Assembly (NCBI RefSeq): GCF_937127095.1
Contig: NZ_CAKZLP010000033.1
Coordinates: 1-64,000 of the forward strand
Length of the DNA: 64,000 nucleotides
Source: an uncultured Amphritea sp.
GTDB lineage: Bacteria > Pseudomonadota > Gammaproteobacteria > Pseudomonadales > Balneatricaceae
Direction of reading: 5' to 3'
Shown here: positions 34,779 through 42,980 of the stretch, in pieces
Position numbering within the stretch: the first letter of the stretch is position 1
How the letters are laid out: every line of letters begins with the position of its first letter
Notes under the pieces: model-generated
The model's input: the letters and a program-made list of their open reading frames with translations, nothing else
Told to the model about the DNA's origin: nothing
Database searches by the model: none
Translations under genes and position numbers: made by a program

Positions 34779-35079
34779 CTGGGATGCGGCTAAGTTCTGG
34801 CTGGATGTAATGCAATGGATATTCACTATCGGCATTGGTGTTGCGGTTTGGATTCGCACCGGGCGCAACCAGAATCGCACTGATATTCAAGCGCTGGATG
34901 ATCGACAGGATGCGCTGGAGCGGCGGGTGATATCTGCTGAAGAAAACCTGAAGCATGCCCCCACCCACGAAGATATCGCCAAGCTGCAATCTCAATATTC
35001 AGCACTGGATAGCAAACTCGACCGGGTCACTAACACCGTCGACCGTATTCACGATTACCTGATGAACAACAAGGGGTAA
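34768..35079 (+). CDS. DUF2730 family membrane protein (Mu gp25-like)
   Basis: The product is 103 residues with one N-terminal membrane span (FWLDVMQWIFTIGIGVAVWI) and a long coiled-coil (LDDRQDALERRVISAEENLK ... LDSKLDRVTNTVDRIHDYL). DUF2730 proteins sit between lysis and terminase genes in Mu-like phages; a spanin-like or lysis-accessory role is possible but unproven. Confidence 0.8.
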   Translation: MDVNWDAAKFWLDVMQWIFTIGIGVAVWIRTGRNQNRTDIQALDDRQDALERRVISAEENLKHAPTHEDIAKLQSQYSALDSKLDRVTNTVDRIHDYLMNNKG

Positions 35080-35082
35080 ACC

Positions 35083-35379
35083 ATGCCATTTTCTCAATTT
35101 GAACAGGAAGACCGACGGCTGGTTTTGCTGCGACTGCTGGCCGAAGACGCTGACTATAAGATCAACAGCAGCATTCTGCAGCGGGGGTTGGAGCTGTACG
35201 GCCACAGCGTCAGCCGCGACAAACTGCACTCAGAGATCGCCTGGCTAACCGAGCAGGATCTGGTCAGCTATGAAGAGCTGAACAGCGTGCAGATTGTGGC
35301 GCTCACCCAGCGCGGACTCGATGTCGCTCAGGGCAAAGCGATTGTGCCGGGTGTAAAACGTCCAGGGCCTGGAGCCTGA
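35083..35379 (+). CDS. Winged-helix phage protein of the VpaChn25_0724 family (Mu gp26-like)
   Basis: The product is 98 residues resembling an ArsR-like winged helix (DRRLVLLRLLAEDADYKINSSILQRGLELYGHSVSRDKLHSEIAWLTEQDLV...VQIVALTQRGLDVAQG). It is conserved between DUF2730 and the small terminase in Mu-like phages; role unknown, possibly DNA binding in packaging. Confidence 0.82.
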   Translation: MPFSQFEQEDRRLVLLRLLAEDADYKINSSILQRGLELYGHSVSRDKLHSEIAWLTEQDLVSYEELNSVQIVALTQRGLDVAQGKAIVPGVKRPGPGA

Positions 35380-35391
35380 AGGAGAATCGTT

Positions 35392-35616
35392 ATGGCCGTT
35401 AAGCCTTTAACCAAAGCTCAGAAAACCGTTTTGGCATCATTCGCCCGCGTTGTAGTGGCTGCGGAAGTCTCTGCCAACATCAAAGGTCTGGAAGGGTTTA
35501 AAAAACAGTATCTGAAAGACGACCCCGAAGCCGCTCAGGCGGAGAGAGCTTTTCAGAAAGCAGTCATGGTAGAGCGGTCAAACTTGCTTAGGGGGCTGAA
35601 AGAAGATGGCGCGTAA
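35392..35616 (+). CDS. Small helical phage protein upstream of the small terminase
   Basis: The product is 74 residues, helical, basic, with no family that I recognise. AAGGAG precedes its ATG and it overlaps the next gene by 11 bases, so it belongs to the packaging block. Confidence 0.6.
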   Translation: MAVKPLTKAQKTVLASFARVVVAAEVSANIKGLEGFKKQYLKDDPEAAQAERAFQKAVMVERSNLLRGLKEDGA

Positions 35617-36154
35617 ATCCTCGATTGATCTGCTGCCCGCTGAGATCCGTGATGCGTTGCATGCCCTGCTAAGAGATCCCGCAGTCGGCCAGGTAGAAAC
35701 TGCTCTGAAAGTCAACCAGCTGCTGGAGGCCGAAGGGCTGGATCATCGCGTCAGTAAGTCAGCAGTCAATCGCTACAGCATGCGGATGGATGCCGTCGGG
35801 GCCAAGATGCGCCAGAGCCGAGAAGTCGCCGAGATGTGGATTGGAAAGCTTGGCAATCAGCCGCAGGGGCAAGTTGGCCAGCTGCTGAATGAATTCACCC
35901 GCACGATGGCCTTTGAAACCTCCCTGGCATTGAGTGAAGGCGAAGAGCCAGTGCCACCTAAGATGCTAAAAGAGCTGTCCCTGGCGATTAAACACCTGGA
36001 ACAAGCCGCCAGCGTTAACGAGAAACGCGAGCAAGAGATCCGCAAGCGCGCCACTGAAGATGCCGCCGAAGCGGTTGATGCGGTTGCTAAGCAGCAAGGG
36101 CTAACCCGTGAAGGCGTCAAGGCGATTAAAAAGCAGATCCTGGGGATTGCGTGA
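35606..36154 (+). CDS. DUF3486 family small terminase (Mu gp27-like)
   Basis: The product is 182 residues. It starts RKSSIDLLPAEIRDALHALLRDPAVGQVETALKVNQLLEAEGLDHRVSKSAVNRYSMRMD, the DUF3486 DNA-binding part, followed by a long helical region. It recognises the phage left end to start headful packaging, as inferred from Mu. Confidence 0.88.
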   Translation: MARKSSIDLLPAEIRDALHALLRDPAVGQVETALKVNQLLEAEGLDHRVSKSAVNRYSMRMDAVGAKMRQSREVAEMWIGKLGNQPQGQVGQLLNEFTRTMAFETSLALSEGEEPVPPKMLKELSLAIKHLEQAASVNEKREQEIRKRATEDAAEAVDAVAKQQGLTREGVKAIKKQILGIA

Positions 36155-36291
36155 TGTTCATTTTCAAAGCAACTAGGCATGCGCTCGGCTCAATGGTTAT
36201 GTTTATCGGTTTGCAGTCGCTGCTATCCGGTCAATATGCTGTTGGTGTTGTGCAAGTGGCCTATTGCTTGTGGTTGAGTGCCGAACTATGA
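36154..36291 (+). CDS. Small hydrophobic protein between the terminase genes
   Basis: The product is 45 residues, mostly hydrophobic (SMVMFIGLQSLLSG, VGVVQVAYCLWL), probably spanning the membrane once or twice. Its start overlaps the small-terminase stop (ATG within TGATG) and its stop overlaps the large-terminase ATG (ATGA), which strongly suggests it is translated. Function unknown. Confidence 0.55.
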   Translation: MFIFKATRHALGSMVMFIGLQSLLSGQYAVGVVQVAYCLWLSAEL

Positions 36292-37886
36292 CCTCCATCC
36301 TCCAGCAACCTCTAGGTTCAATCGCTGAAAGCAACCTGCAAGACCTACAGCGGTTTGACGCATCCGAAGTGCTACTGGGCTATCAGAAGCGCTGGATCGC
36401 CGATGAGTCAGTCCTCAAAATTGCTGAGAAGTCACGGCGTACCGGCCTCACCTGGGCGGAAGCAGCGGACGCAACGCTATGTGCCGCAACAGCTAAATCA
36501 GAAGGCGGTTGCAACCACTTCTATGTCGGCAGCAATAAGGAGATGGCGCGGGAGTTTATCGAAGCCGCAGCGATGTGGGCGCGTGCTTTCGATAAAGCGG
36601 CCGGGGAGATCCAGGAAGAACTGTTCATCGATGAGGGTAAAGAAGGCAAAGAGATCCTCATCTTTACTATCTACTTCGCCAGCGGCTTTAAAATCCAGGC
36701 GCTCTCCAGCAATCCATCAAACCTGCGAGGCATGCAGGGCAACGTCACCATTGATGAGGCTGCATTCCATGACCGGCTGGCCGAGCTGCTGAAAGCGGCC
36801 CTGGCGCTCACGATGTGGGGCAGTAAAGTCCGTATCATCAGCACCCACAACGGCATTGAAAACCTCTTTAATCAACTGGTCATTGATAGTCGTGCCGGTA
36901 AAAAACGTTATAGCGTGCACACCATCACGTTAGACGATGCCTGCGCGGAAGGCTTGTATAAGCGGATATGCCAAATTACCCGCAAAGAGTGGAGCCAAAC
37001 CGCAGAGGACGAATGGAAAGCCGGGCTGCTGAAAGATACCGCAACCGAAGAAGACGCCCTGGAAGAATATTACTGTGTGCCTAAGTCTGGCAGCGGTATC
37101 TATATCAAACGCACGCTGGTCGAACGGGCAATGGTTTCCGATCGCTCCATTCCGATTGTGCGCTGGACAGCCCCCAAAGACTTTGAGTTAAAGCCCGAAG
37201 GTGAGCGCACGCGCATCATTGCAGAATGGTGCGAGAACGTCCTGCAGCCGCTGCTGGATAAGCTCAATGACAACCATCGTCATGTCTTCGGGGAAGACTT
37301 CGCCCGTAAAGGCGACCTGTCGGTGTTCTGCCCGTTAACCATTTACCCGGATCTGACAAAGCGTGTGCCCTTTCTCGTAGAGCTGGCGAACGCACCTTAT
37401 GAAACCCAGCGCACCGTACTTTTCTATATTCTCACCCGCCTGCCTCGGTTTACCGCTGCAGCGTTCGACGCCACGGGCAACGGCGGCTATCTGGCCGAAG
37501 CGGCCCGACTGAAATGGGGCACAGAGATTGTTGATGCCGTCATGCTTAACCTGCCCTGGTATCGCGAGTGGATGCCAAAACTCAAAGCCGAATTTGAAGA
37601 CGGCAACCTGGTAATCCCCCGGCACGAAGATATTCAGTCGGATATGAGCAAAATCCAGGTCAAGCAAGGCGTGCCGCAAATTGAAAAAGGCAGCGGTACC
37701 GGCAGCGATGGCCAGCAGCGTCACGGTGACTTTGCGGTGGCTTTAGCCATGGCGATCCGCGCGAGCTGGATGGAAGGCGGCAGTATTGATTTTATGGCCT
37801 TGCCTGGTAAGTCCGATCCGTGGGGCGGTGCCGACAATGACGACGATTACGATATATCCACTTATTCAAAACAGGGAGCCTGGTAA
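36288..37886 (+). CDS. Terminase large subunit (Mu gp28-like)
   Basis: The product is a 532-residue packaging motor: N-terminal ATPase, C-terminal RNase-H-like nuclease. The Walker A region is the degenerate EKSRRTGLTW, Walker B is VTIDEAAFH, followed by the coupling motif RIISTHNG. Nuclease acidic residues are likely GEDFARKGDLS, AFDATGNGGY and HGDFAVALAMA. I use ATG 36288, overlapping the small gene's stop; an in-frame ATG 24 bases upstream has no support. Confidence 0.92.
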   Translation: MTSILQQPLGSIAESNLQDLQRFDASEVLLGYQKRWIADESVLKIAEKSRRTGLTWAEAADATLCAATAKSEGGCNHFYVGSNKEMAREFIEAAAMWARAFDKAAGEIQEELFIDEGKEGKEILIFTIYFASGFKIQALSSNPSNLRGMQGNVTIDEAAFHDRLAELLKAALALTMWGSKVRIISTHNGIENLFNQLVIDSRAGKKRYSVHTITLDDACAEGLYKRICQITRKEWSQTAEDEWKAGLLKDTATEEDALEEYYCVPKSGSGIYIKRTLVERAMVSDRSIPIVRWTAPKDFELKPEGERTRIIAEWCENVLQPLLDKLNDNHRHVFGEDFARKGDLSVFCPLTIYPDLTKRVPFLVELANAPYETQRTVLFYILTRLPRFTAAAFDATGNGGYLAEAARLKWGTEIVDAVMLNLPWYREWMPKLKAEFEDGNLVIPRHEDIQSDMSKIQVKQGVPQIEKGSGTGSDGQQRHGDFAVALAMAIRASWMEGGSIDFMALPGKSDPWGGADNDDDYDISTYSKQGAW

Positions 37887-39469
37887 TGGCTAAATCTACA
37901 CTGGTTGATATCAATGGCCAGCCGTTTGAACTGCCGGATCTGGCCGAGCCGCAAACCGAAGCCGATGCTAAGCTGGCGCAGCTTCATCGTCACTACAGCG
38001 ACCATCCTTCCAGCGGCCTGACACCAGCAAAGCTGGCGGCAATCATGAAAGAGGCCGAGCAAGGCGATCTGATGCGTCAGTGCGAACTGGCCGAAGATAT
38101 CGAAGAGAAAGACCCTCACGTACAGAGTGAGCTGGGTAAACGCCGCCTAGCAATGCAAGGGCCAGACTGGAATATTGTCCCGCCACCGAATGCCAGCGCT
38201 GCCGAAAAGCGCGATGCTGAAATGATCGAAGAGCAGCTGCGTTCGGCCACTTGGCTTGATGAGGCTATTTTCGATTGCGGTGACGCTATCCTGAAAAGCT
38301 TCTCTAACCTGGAGCTGGGCTGGACGTTTGAAGATAAAACCCACTTTATCAACGACGCCGAATGGCGCGACTCCAGCTGGTTTAAAACCCACCCGGATAA
38401 ACGGGACGAGCTGCGCCTACGTGATGGCAGTCACGAAGGTGAACCGTTGCGTCAGTTTGGCTGGATAAGCCACCAGGCGAAAGCTAAGTCGGGCTATCTG
38501 TCACGCCGGGGTCTGGTGCGCGTATTAGCCTGGCCGTTCCTGTTTAAGAATTACAGCGTGCGCGATCTCGCCGAATTTCTGGAGATCTACGGCCTGCCGC
38601 TGCGCCTGGGTAAATATCCAGAAGGGGCCAGCGAACGTGAAAAGCTAACGTTGCTACGTGCGGTCATGAGCATCGGCCATAACGCCGGTGGCATCATCCC
38701 AAAAGGGATGGAGATCGAATTCGAGAAAGCTGCCGAGGGTGCCAGTGACCCATTCATGGCGATGATCTCTTGGTGTGAAAAGAGTCAGTCAAAAGCGATA
38801 CTGGGCGGCACCCTCACAAGCCAAGCCGACGGTAAAAGCTCAACCAATGCACTGGGCAACGTACATAACGAAGTGCGGCAAGAGATCCGCGACGCCGATC
38901 TGAAGTCTCTGGCGGCCACGCTCACCCGCGATGTGGTCTACCCCATGTATGTGCTTAACGGTAAATCGTTCAGCAGCCCCCGTCGAATTCCGCGGCTAGA
39001 GTTCGATCTGAATGAACCGGAAGATCTGCAACAGTTCGCCCAGCCGTTGAGCGGGCTGGTTTCCCTGGGCATGAAGATCCCCACCAGCTGGGTCTATGAA
39101 AAAACCAAAATCCCACAGCCCAATGAAGGCGAAGAGATTCTGCAGCTGTCCCAAATTTCCACGCCAGCGCCAGCCTCACCAGCAAAAAGTTCAAAAGAGG
39201 TCGCCCTCGCAGCGCTGAAAGCACAGCAGTCGGGTGCAGACGAGATCGATGCGCTGGTTGATAACGCACAGGTTAAAGCCGACCAGAACACCAGCGATCT
39301 GTTAGACACGTTGCGCCAGCTGGTCGACAACGCCGACAGCCTGGAACAGTTAACAGAACAATTGATGGCGCTGCCGCTGGACGGCGCAGCGCTAACCGAC
39401 ACCATGAGTCAGGCACTCACCGTGGCAGCCATCGCGGGCCGTTATGAGCTGCTGCAGGATGCTGAATAA
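37886..39469 (+). CDS. DUF935 portal protein (Mu gp29-like)
   Basis: The product is 527 residues forming the dodecameric portal at the head-tail vertex. The DUF935 pattern is clear (LTPAKLAAIMKEAEQGDLMRQCELAEDIEEKDPHVQSELGKRRLAMQGPDWNI, NLELGWTF, PFLFKNYSVRDLAEFLEIYGLPLRLGKYPEGA, GGIIPKGMEIEF). It starts on the last base of the terminase stop and ends on the first base of gpF. Confidence 0.93.
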   Translation: MAKSTLVDINGQPFELPDLAEPQTEADAKLAQLHRHYSDHPSSGLTPAKLAAIMKEAEQGDLMRQCELAEDIEEKDPHVQSELGKRRLAMQGPDWNIVPPPNASAAEKRDAEMIEEQLRSATWLDEAIFDCGDAILKSFSNLELGWTFEDKTHFINDAEWRDSSWFKTHPDKRDELRLRDGSHEGEPLRQFGWISHQAKAKSGYLSRRGLVRVLAWPFLFKNYSVRDLAEFLEIYGLPLRLGKYPEGASEREKLTLLRAVMSIGHNAGGIIPKGMEIEFEKAAEGASDPFMAMISWCEKSQSKAILGGTLTSQADGKSSTNALGNVHNEVRQEIRDADLKSLAATLTRDVVYPMYVLNGKSFSSPRRIPRLEFDLNEPEDLQQFAQPLSGLVSLGMKIPTSWVYEKTKIPQPNEGEEILQLSQISTPAPASPAKSSKEVALAALKAQQSGADEIDALVDNAQVKADQNTSDLLDTLRQLVDNADSLEQLTEQLMALPLDGAALTDTMSQALTVAAIAGRYELLQDAE

Positions 39470-40737
39470 TGCCAGCCTACGGCAGCAAGCCTTTTAAAGA
39501 GGCTATCGACTATCTGCAACAGAAAGTGCCCCTGCCGACTAATGGCTGGCAGGATGTGTATGGTCAGCAACATGATCATGCTTTTATGGTGGCCGGTGCC
39601 AATAAAACCGCCATTATTGAAGACTTTCTGACGGGTATTCAGGCCGCGATTAAAGACGGTGAAACCCTGCACGCCTTTCAAAAGCGCTTCGACACCATTG
39701 TTGAAAAGCACGGCTGGAGCTATCACGGCTCCCGTGGGTGGCGTTCCCGCCTGATCTACGAGACCAATATTCGCCAGGCATACAATGCCGGACGCGAAGC
39801 CCAGATGGACGAACCGGGCTTTAAAAAACTGTTCCCGTACATGGAATATCGTCACTCAGGGGCCGAAAACTTCAGGCCGCAGCACAAAGCCTGGGACCAT
39901 CTGACGTTAGCATCGGATGACCCGTTCTGGGGTGCGCACAGCCCATCGAACGGCTATGGCTGTAAATGTAAGAAGTTTCCTAAGTCAGAACGTGCCATGC
40001 GTCGCCTGGGTAAAACCGGGCCGGATATCGCCCCTGCAGATGAATTTAAAGAGTACCTGGACAAACGCACCGGCGAGATACGTAAAATTCCCCTGGGCAT
40101 CGATCCCGGTTTTGAACATACGCCAGGGCAAAGCTGGCTCAGGCAAAGTACTCCCCACGTCCAGGAACAATGGCCCAGCACAATAAAATCTGTGCCCGTC
40201 GGCCCGGTCGCTAAACCGCCTCTACCTGCTGCGACCTCTGTTTCGTCAAAGAGTCTTATGGCTGACGGTCTGACAGATGAGCAATACGTGCAGGCCTTTC
40301 TGGGTGAGTTTGGCGAAGGTGACTTGATATTTAAAGATGTTCTGGGTGAGCCTATTGCGATTAACAACTATCTGTTTCGTGGGGCCGACGGCAAATACAA
40401 AGTATCGAAAGACAAACTACGCCACCGTTATATGCGCCTACTCGCCAGGGCAATACAAAACCCCGACGAGATCTGGGCAATACTCGAAACCGACCGTGCA
40501 CGCCCGGGTAAATACAAGCTCAAGCGCCGTTACATCAAACGCTGGACGTTGATTGAAGGCGATGGAGCAGGACAGCCTATTCATGGGTTTAGTGCATTTG
40601 AGTACGGGCAAGGTATCTGGACGGGTAATACATCCTTTACGCCCCATAGAAAGCAACGCGGCCAAAAGGTGCCAGATAATGATGCCTATTTAGAGCGACA
40701 GCGTGAAGGTGTAAATCTATACGTAAGAAAGGGATAA
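39469..40737 (+). CDS. Head morphogenesis protein gpF with C-terminal PBECR2-like nuclease domain
   Basis: The product is 422 residues with two parts. Residues about 1-200 are the Mu gpF/SPP1 gp7 minor head domain (RSRLIYETNIRQAYNAGREAQM, YRHSGAENFRPQHKAWDHLTLASDDPFWGAHSPSNGYGCKCKKF). After a linker, residues about 265-422 resemble the phage-Barnase-EndoU-ColicinE5/D-RelE-like nuclease 2 domain (FLGEFGEGDLIFKDVLGEPIAINNYLF, HRYMRLLARAIQNPDEIWAILE, RYIKRWTLIEGD). Such domains on virion proteins may be injected with the DNA; that role is inference. Confidence 0.85.
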   Translation: MPAYGSKPFKEAIDYLQQKVPLPTNGWQDVYGQQHDHAFMVAGANKTAIIEDFLTGIQAAIKDGETLHAFQKRFDTIVEKHGWSYHGSRGWRSRLIYETNIRQAYNAGREAQMDEPGFKKLFPYMEYRHSGAENFRPQHKAWDHLTLASDDPFWGAHSPSNGYGCKCKKFPKSERAMRRLGKTGPDIAPADEFKEYLDKRTGEIRKIPLGIDPGFEHTPGQSWLRQSTPHVQEQWPSTIKSVPVGPVAKPPLPAATSVSSKSLMADGLTDEQYVQAFLGEFGEGDLIFKDVLGEPIAINNYLFRGADGKYKVSKDKLRHRYMRLLARAIQNPDEIWAILETDRARPGKYKLKRRYIKRWTLIEGDGAGQPIHGFSAFEYGQGIWTGNTSFTPHRKQRGQKVPDNDAYLERQREGVNLYVRKG

Positions 40738-40839
40738 AGTGGGTGCCGCGCTTCGCCGTTGCACCCCACCGACAGATCAGTGGACGGAACTCGAAGTCCT
40801 TGTCTGCCTGGAGAATCTTCATTATAGGATAAAAATAGA

Positions 40840-41307
40840 ATGGCCGGAACCCAGCAAAGAATCAGCATCGACTATGACAGTCAGCCAGTGGCCGACCTTC
40901 TGGATCAGTTGATAGCAAGAACAGAATACACCCAACCGGCCATGATGGAGATAGCCGTCTTCCTGGAAGAGCGCACCCGCGACCACTTCGATAACGAAGA
41001 AGACCCGGACGGCACCCCTTGGGCACCACTTAAACCGGCCACAGTAAAGCGCAAGCAGCGCAAAGGCGTCCCGGTCGATAAGATCCTCCACGGTGAAACA
41101 CTCCACCTGCGCGATACCATCTTCCCTTTCTGGTCTGCCGATGAAGCGGGTCTGAGCACTGGCCCCGGTACAGACGCTTATGCCGCCACCCAGCAGCTAG
41201 GTGATGAGAGCCGCAATATAGAGGCGCGGTCATTCTTTGGGTTGAGTAACGAGGATGAAGTGGAGGTTATCGATATCCTGGATGAATTTATTCAGGCAGA
41301 GGGCTAA
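40840..41307 (+). CDS. Phage virion morphogenesis protein (Mu gpG-like)
   Basis: The product is 155 residues of the gpG/phage_tail_S family (MEIAVFLEERTRDHFDNEEDPDGTPWAPLKPATVKRKQ, ILHGETLHLRDTI). It is a head-completion or tail-assembly factor. A 102-bp gap separates it from gpF, and after it the operon is interrupted by the cargo cassette. Confidence 0.85.
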   Translation: MAGTQQRISIDYDSQPVADLLDQLIARTEYTQPAMMEIAVFLEERTRDHFDNEEDPDGTPWAPLKPATVKRKQRKGVPVDKILHGETLHLRDTIFPFWSADEAGLSTGPGTDAYAATQQLGDESRNIEARSFFGLSNEDEVEVIDILDEFIQAEG

Positions 41308-41410
41308 CAAAAGACGGCCTGAGCGGCGCTGTAAGGGATTGCAGGTGCTAATGGCTATGATGGCGCGTAAATAATTGGTATGTTGTTTCTAACGCTGGTC
41401 TAACGCCTAA

Positions 41411-41439
41411 TTGTGTGCAATATTTATCTTTGTTAATGT
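41411..41439 (+). promoter_or_regulatory. Candidate promoter of the cargo cassette
   Basis: TTGTGT and TAATGT are separated by 17 bp in an AT-rich stretch about 80 bp before the first cargo gene. The match to sigma-70 consensus is moderate. The neighbouring repeats CTAACG (41389, 41399) are unexplained. Confidence 0.4.
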
Positions 41440-41521
41440 AGTTTCAATTTAATGCACAACGGAAGCGCGCTGTTGTTGGCTGATTGCTAAGCTAACGCTT
41501 TCTTACGGACAAGGAATATGC

Positions 41522-42427
41522 ATGACAGATACAAAGAAGTATGCAGTTAGCTTTTATACCGCCCACGTCACAGATGGTACTGATAGCCCTCCAGCATTGA
41601 GTGCCTTGCTCCGTCAAGCCGCTGATCAAGAGCTCCCCATAGAACATCGTGCATCCGGTCAAGTTCTTCAACTCCGAGAGATTGAGGTATTTGAAGGCGG
41701 ACGTATGAAAGGTGTTCTTGCAAAGTTCAGAGATAATGACCTTCCTAATATTGGTGACAGATCATCCCAAGATGAAAGGCCTATTGACTTGGAAGATTCA
41801 GAGGGGCTGATAGAAAAAAACTATTTCCTTTATGACCCCGGCTTGGAAATGATGACTTTTCAGATTAATGGCAGCGGTTTGAATATTAATCAAGCCGCGG
41901 GATTACTTGGCGCGGTTTTAAGTAGAGATAGAATCATCGGAGTAGGCTTATCACCTGTTTTACGGCCCGATGCCGTTGATCGAATCATCAATGGGGATAT
42001 GAGAGCACGTAAATTTGAAATTAGTTTTGCAAGGCCTACAGCATCTGAATTATATGATGCGCATAGAGATTTTACTGGGCCTTTAATGTCATTATTGAAC
42101 GCTTACAATGGGGTGTCGTGCTCGGTTAGCATAAGTGCGAACCCGCCAGGTAGATCATCAATTCGCAATTATCTTAGCGATGTAGTGAAAGGGGGAATGG
42201 CTAATATAGTTGGCTCAACTGTACCTGTTAATATTTCAAAGATATGGTTTGATGATGACTCTGACCCAATCGATTTAATTGAGGATCGGATAAAAGGCTA
42301 CACCAGTCCTGTTCGTTTGGAAGGACGGTACCCTGTCCCACAATCAATCTATAATGCTTTAGAACGTGTGCGTGAACAATATTTGGATGACATTCGCTTG
42401 GTGCTAAATGAACAGGGAATCGAGTAA
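41522..42427 (+). CDS. Cargo protein of unknown function, first of a two-gene cassette
   Basis: The product is a 301-residue soluble protein. It resembles uncharacterised accessory proteins that begin with a short beta-strand pattern (KKYAVSFYTAHV), but I do not recognise a catalytic motif. The middle part (EMMTFQINGSGLNINQAAGLLGAVLSRDRIIGVGLSPVLRPDAVDRI) is hydrophobic without being a membrane span; the end is helical and charged. It is visibly more AT-rich than the head genes on either side, has its own promoter region, and is followed after 5 bp by a membrane-protein gene. It is not part of the virion set of related phages. Confidence 0.6.
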   Translation: MTDTKKYAVSFYTAHVTDGTDSPPALSALLRQAADQELPIEHRASGQVLQLREIEVFEGGRMKGVLAKFRDNDLPNIGDRSSQDERPIDLEDSEGLIEKNYFLYDPGLEMMTFQINGSGLNINQAAGLLGAVLSRDRIIGVGLSPVLRPDAVDRIINGDMRARKFEISFARPTASELYDAHRDFTGPLMSLLNAYNGVSCSVSISANPPGRSSIRNYLSDVVKGGMANIVGSTVPVNISKIWFDDDSDPIDLIEDRIKGYTSPVRLEGRYPVPQSIYNALERVREQYLDDIRLVLNEQGIE

Positions 42428-42432
42428 ATAAA

Positions 42433-42873
42433 ATGCTTAAAAAGCTTATATTCAAGCCTTTACTGTATTTGCTATTAATGGCAACTGTTGGCTATTGGGT
42501 ATTTGATCATTATTCGTCGTTCCCTGTTGGACGACCTGAGCAACTTATCGCAAATTTGACGGGGCACTCAGTAACTATTATGAGTATTCTGGTGGCCGCT
42601 GGTGCAATTCTTATGAGCATCGCAAGTACCAGATTAATTCGGAATCTAGTTCGTACCAACCATTATCATAGGTTGGTGACTAGTTTGCTGATCTCAATAA
42701 TTCTTTTTTTGAGTTCAGCTGTTATAGGTATTATTGCTCTTTATTTACCCACTGAGCTTGTACGAGTATTTCTTGCCGGGCTATCCGGATTATTTGCAGT
42801 AGGAGTAGCAAGCTTTGCTGATACTGGTTGGAAGCTTTATGTAGTATTAAATGCTTTGCATCAACGGCCATAA
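42433..42873 (+). CDS. Multi-span membrane protein, second gene of the cargo cassette
   Basis: The product is 146 residues with about four membrane spans: FKPLLYLLLMATVGYWVF, TIMSILVAAGAILMSIA, LVTSLLISIILFLSSAVIGIIALYL and VFLAGLSGLFAVGVASFA. The loop between spans 2 and 3 is basic. It follows the soluble partner with 5 bp between, so the two are surely co-expressed. A small membrane effector paired with a soluble sensor is a common layout in prophage defence or exclusion modules; here that is inference only. Confidence 0.6.
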   Translation: MLKKLIFKPLLYLLLMATVGYWVFDHYSSFPVGRPEQLIANLTGHSVTIMSILVAAGAILMSIASTRLIRNLVRTNHYHRLVTSLLISIILFLSSAVIGIIALYLPTELVRVFLAGLSGLFAVGVASFADTGWKLYVVLNALHQRP

Positions 42874-42920
42874 AGAGTAAATACGGGCTCATAAATATGT
42901 GATTTTTTAGCTGAGATCCA

Positions 42921-42980
42921 TTAAAACATCTAACGACGGTTAAACCCACACTACCACCCATGCCGCTAATCTGGCGGCAT
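42921..42980 (+). promoter_or_regulatory. Late promoter 2 (Mor-type dyad plus TAATCT in a hairpin)
   Basis: AAAACATCTAAC-N4-GTTAAACCCA repeats the sequence at late promoter 1; the dyad centre is 42936.5 and TAATCT lies at 42967-42972. The -10 element sits in the loop of a perfect hairpin, ATGCCGC (42960-42966) with GCGGCAT (42974-42980), whose right arm contains the A and T of the protease start codon. Upstream read-through RNA would therefore hide that start, while RNA begun at the promoter (about 42979) would be nearly leaderless. Confidence 0.7.

Noticed and set aside
41385..41500. attC-like integron recombination site before the cargo genes (CTAACG repeats, partial inverted repeat TTGTG/CACAA)
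   Set aside because: The core sites do not match the GTTRRRY/RYYYAAC pattern and no integron integrase is present.
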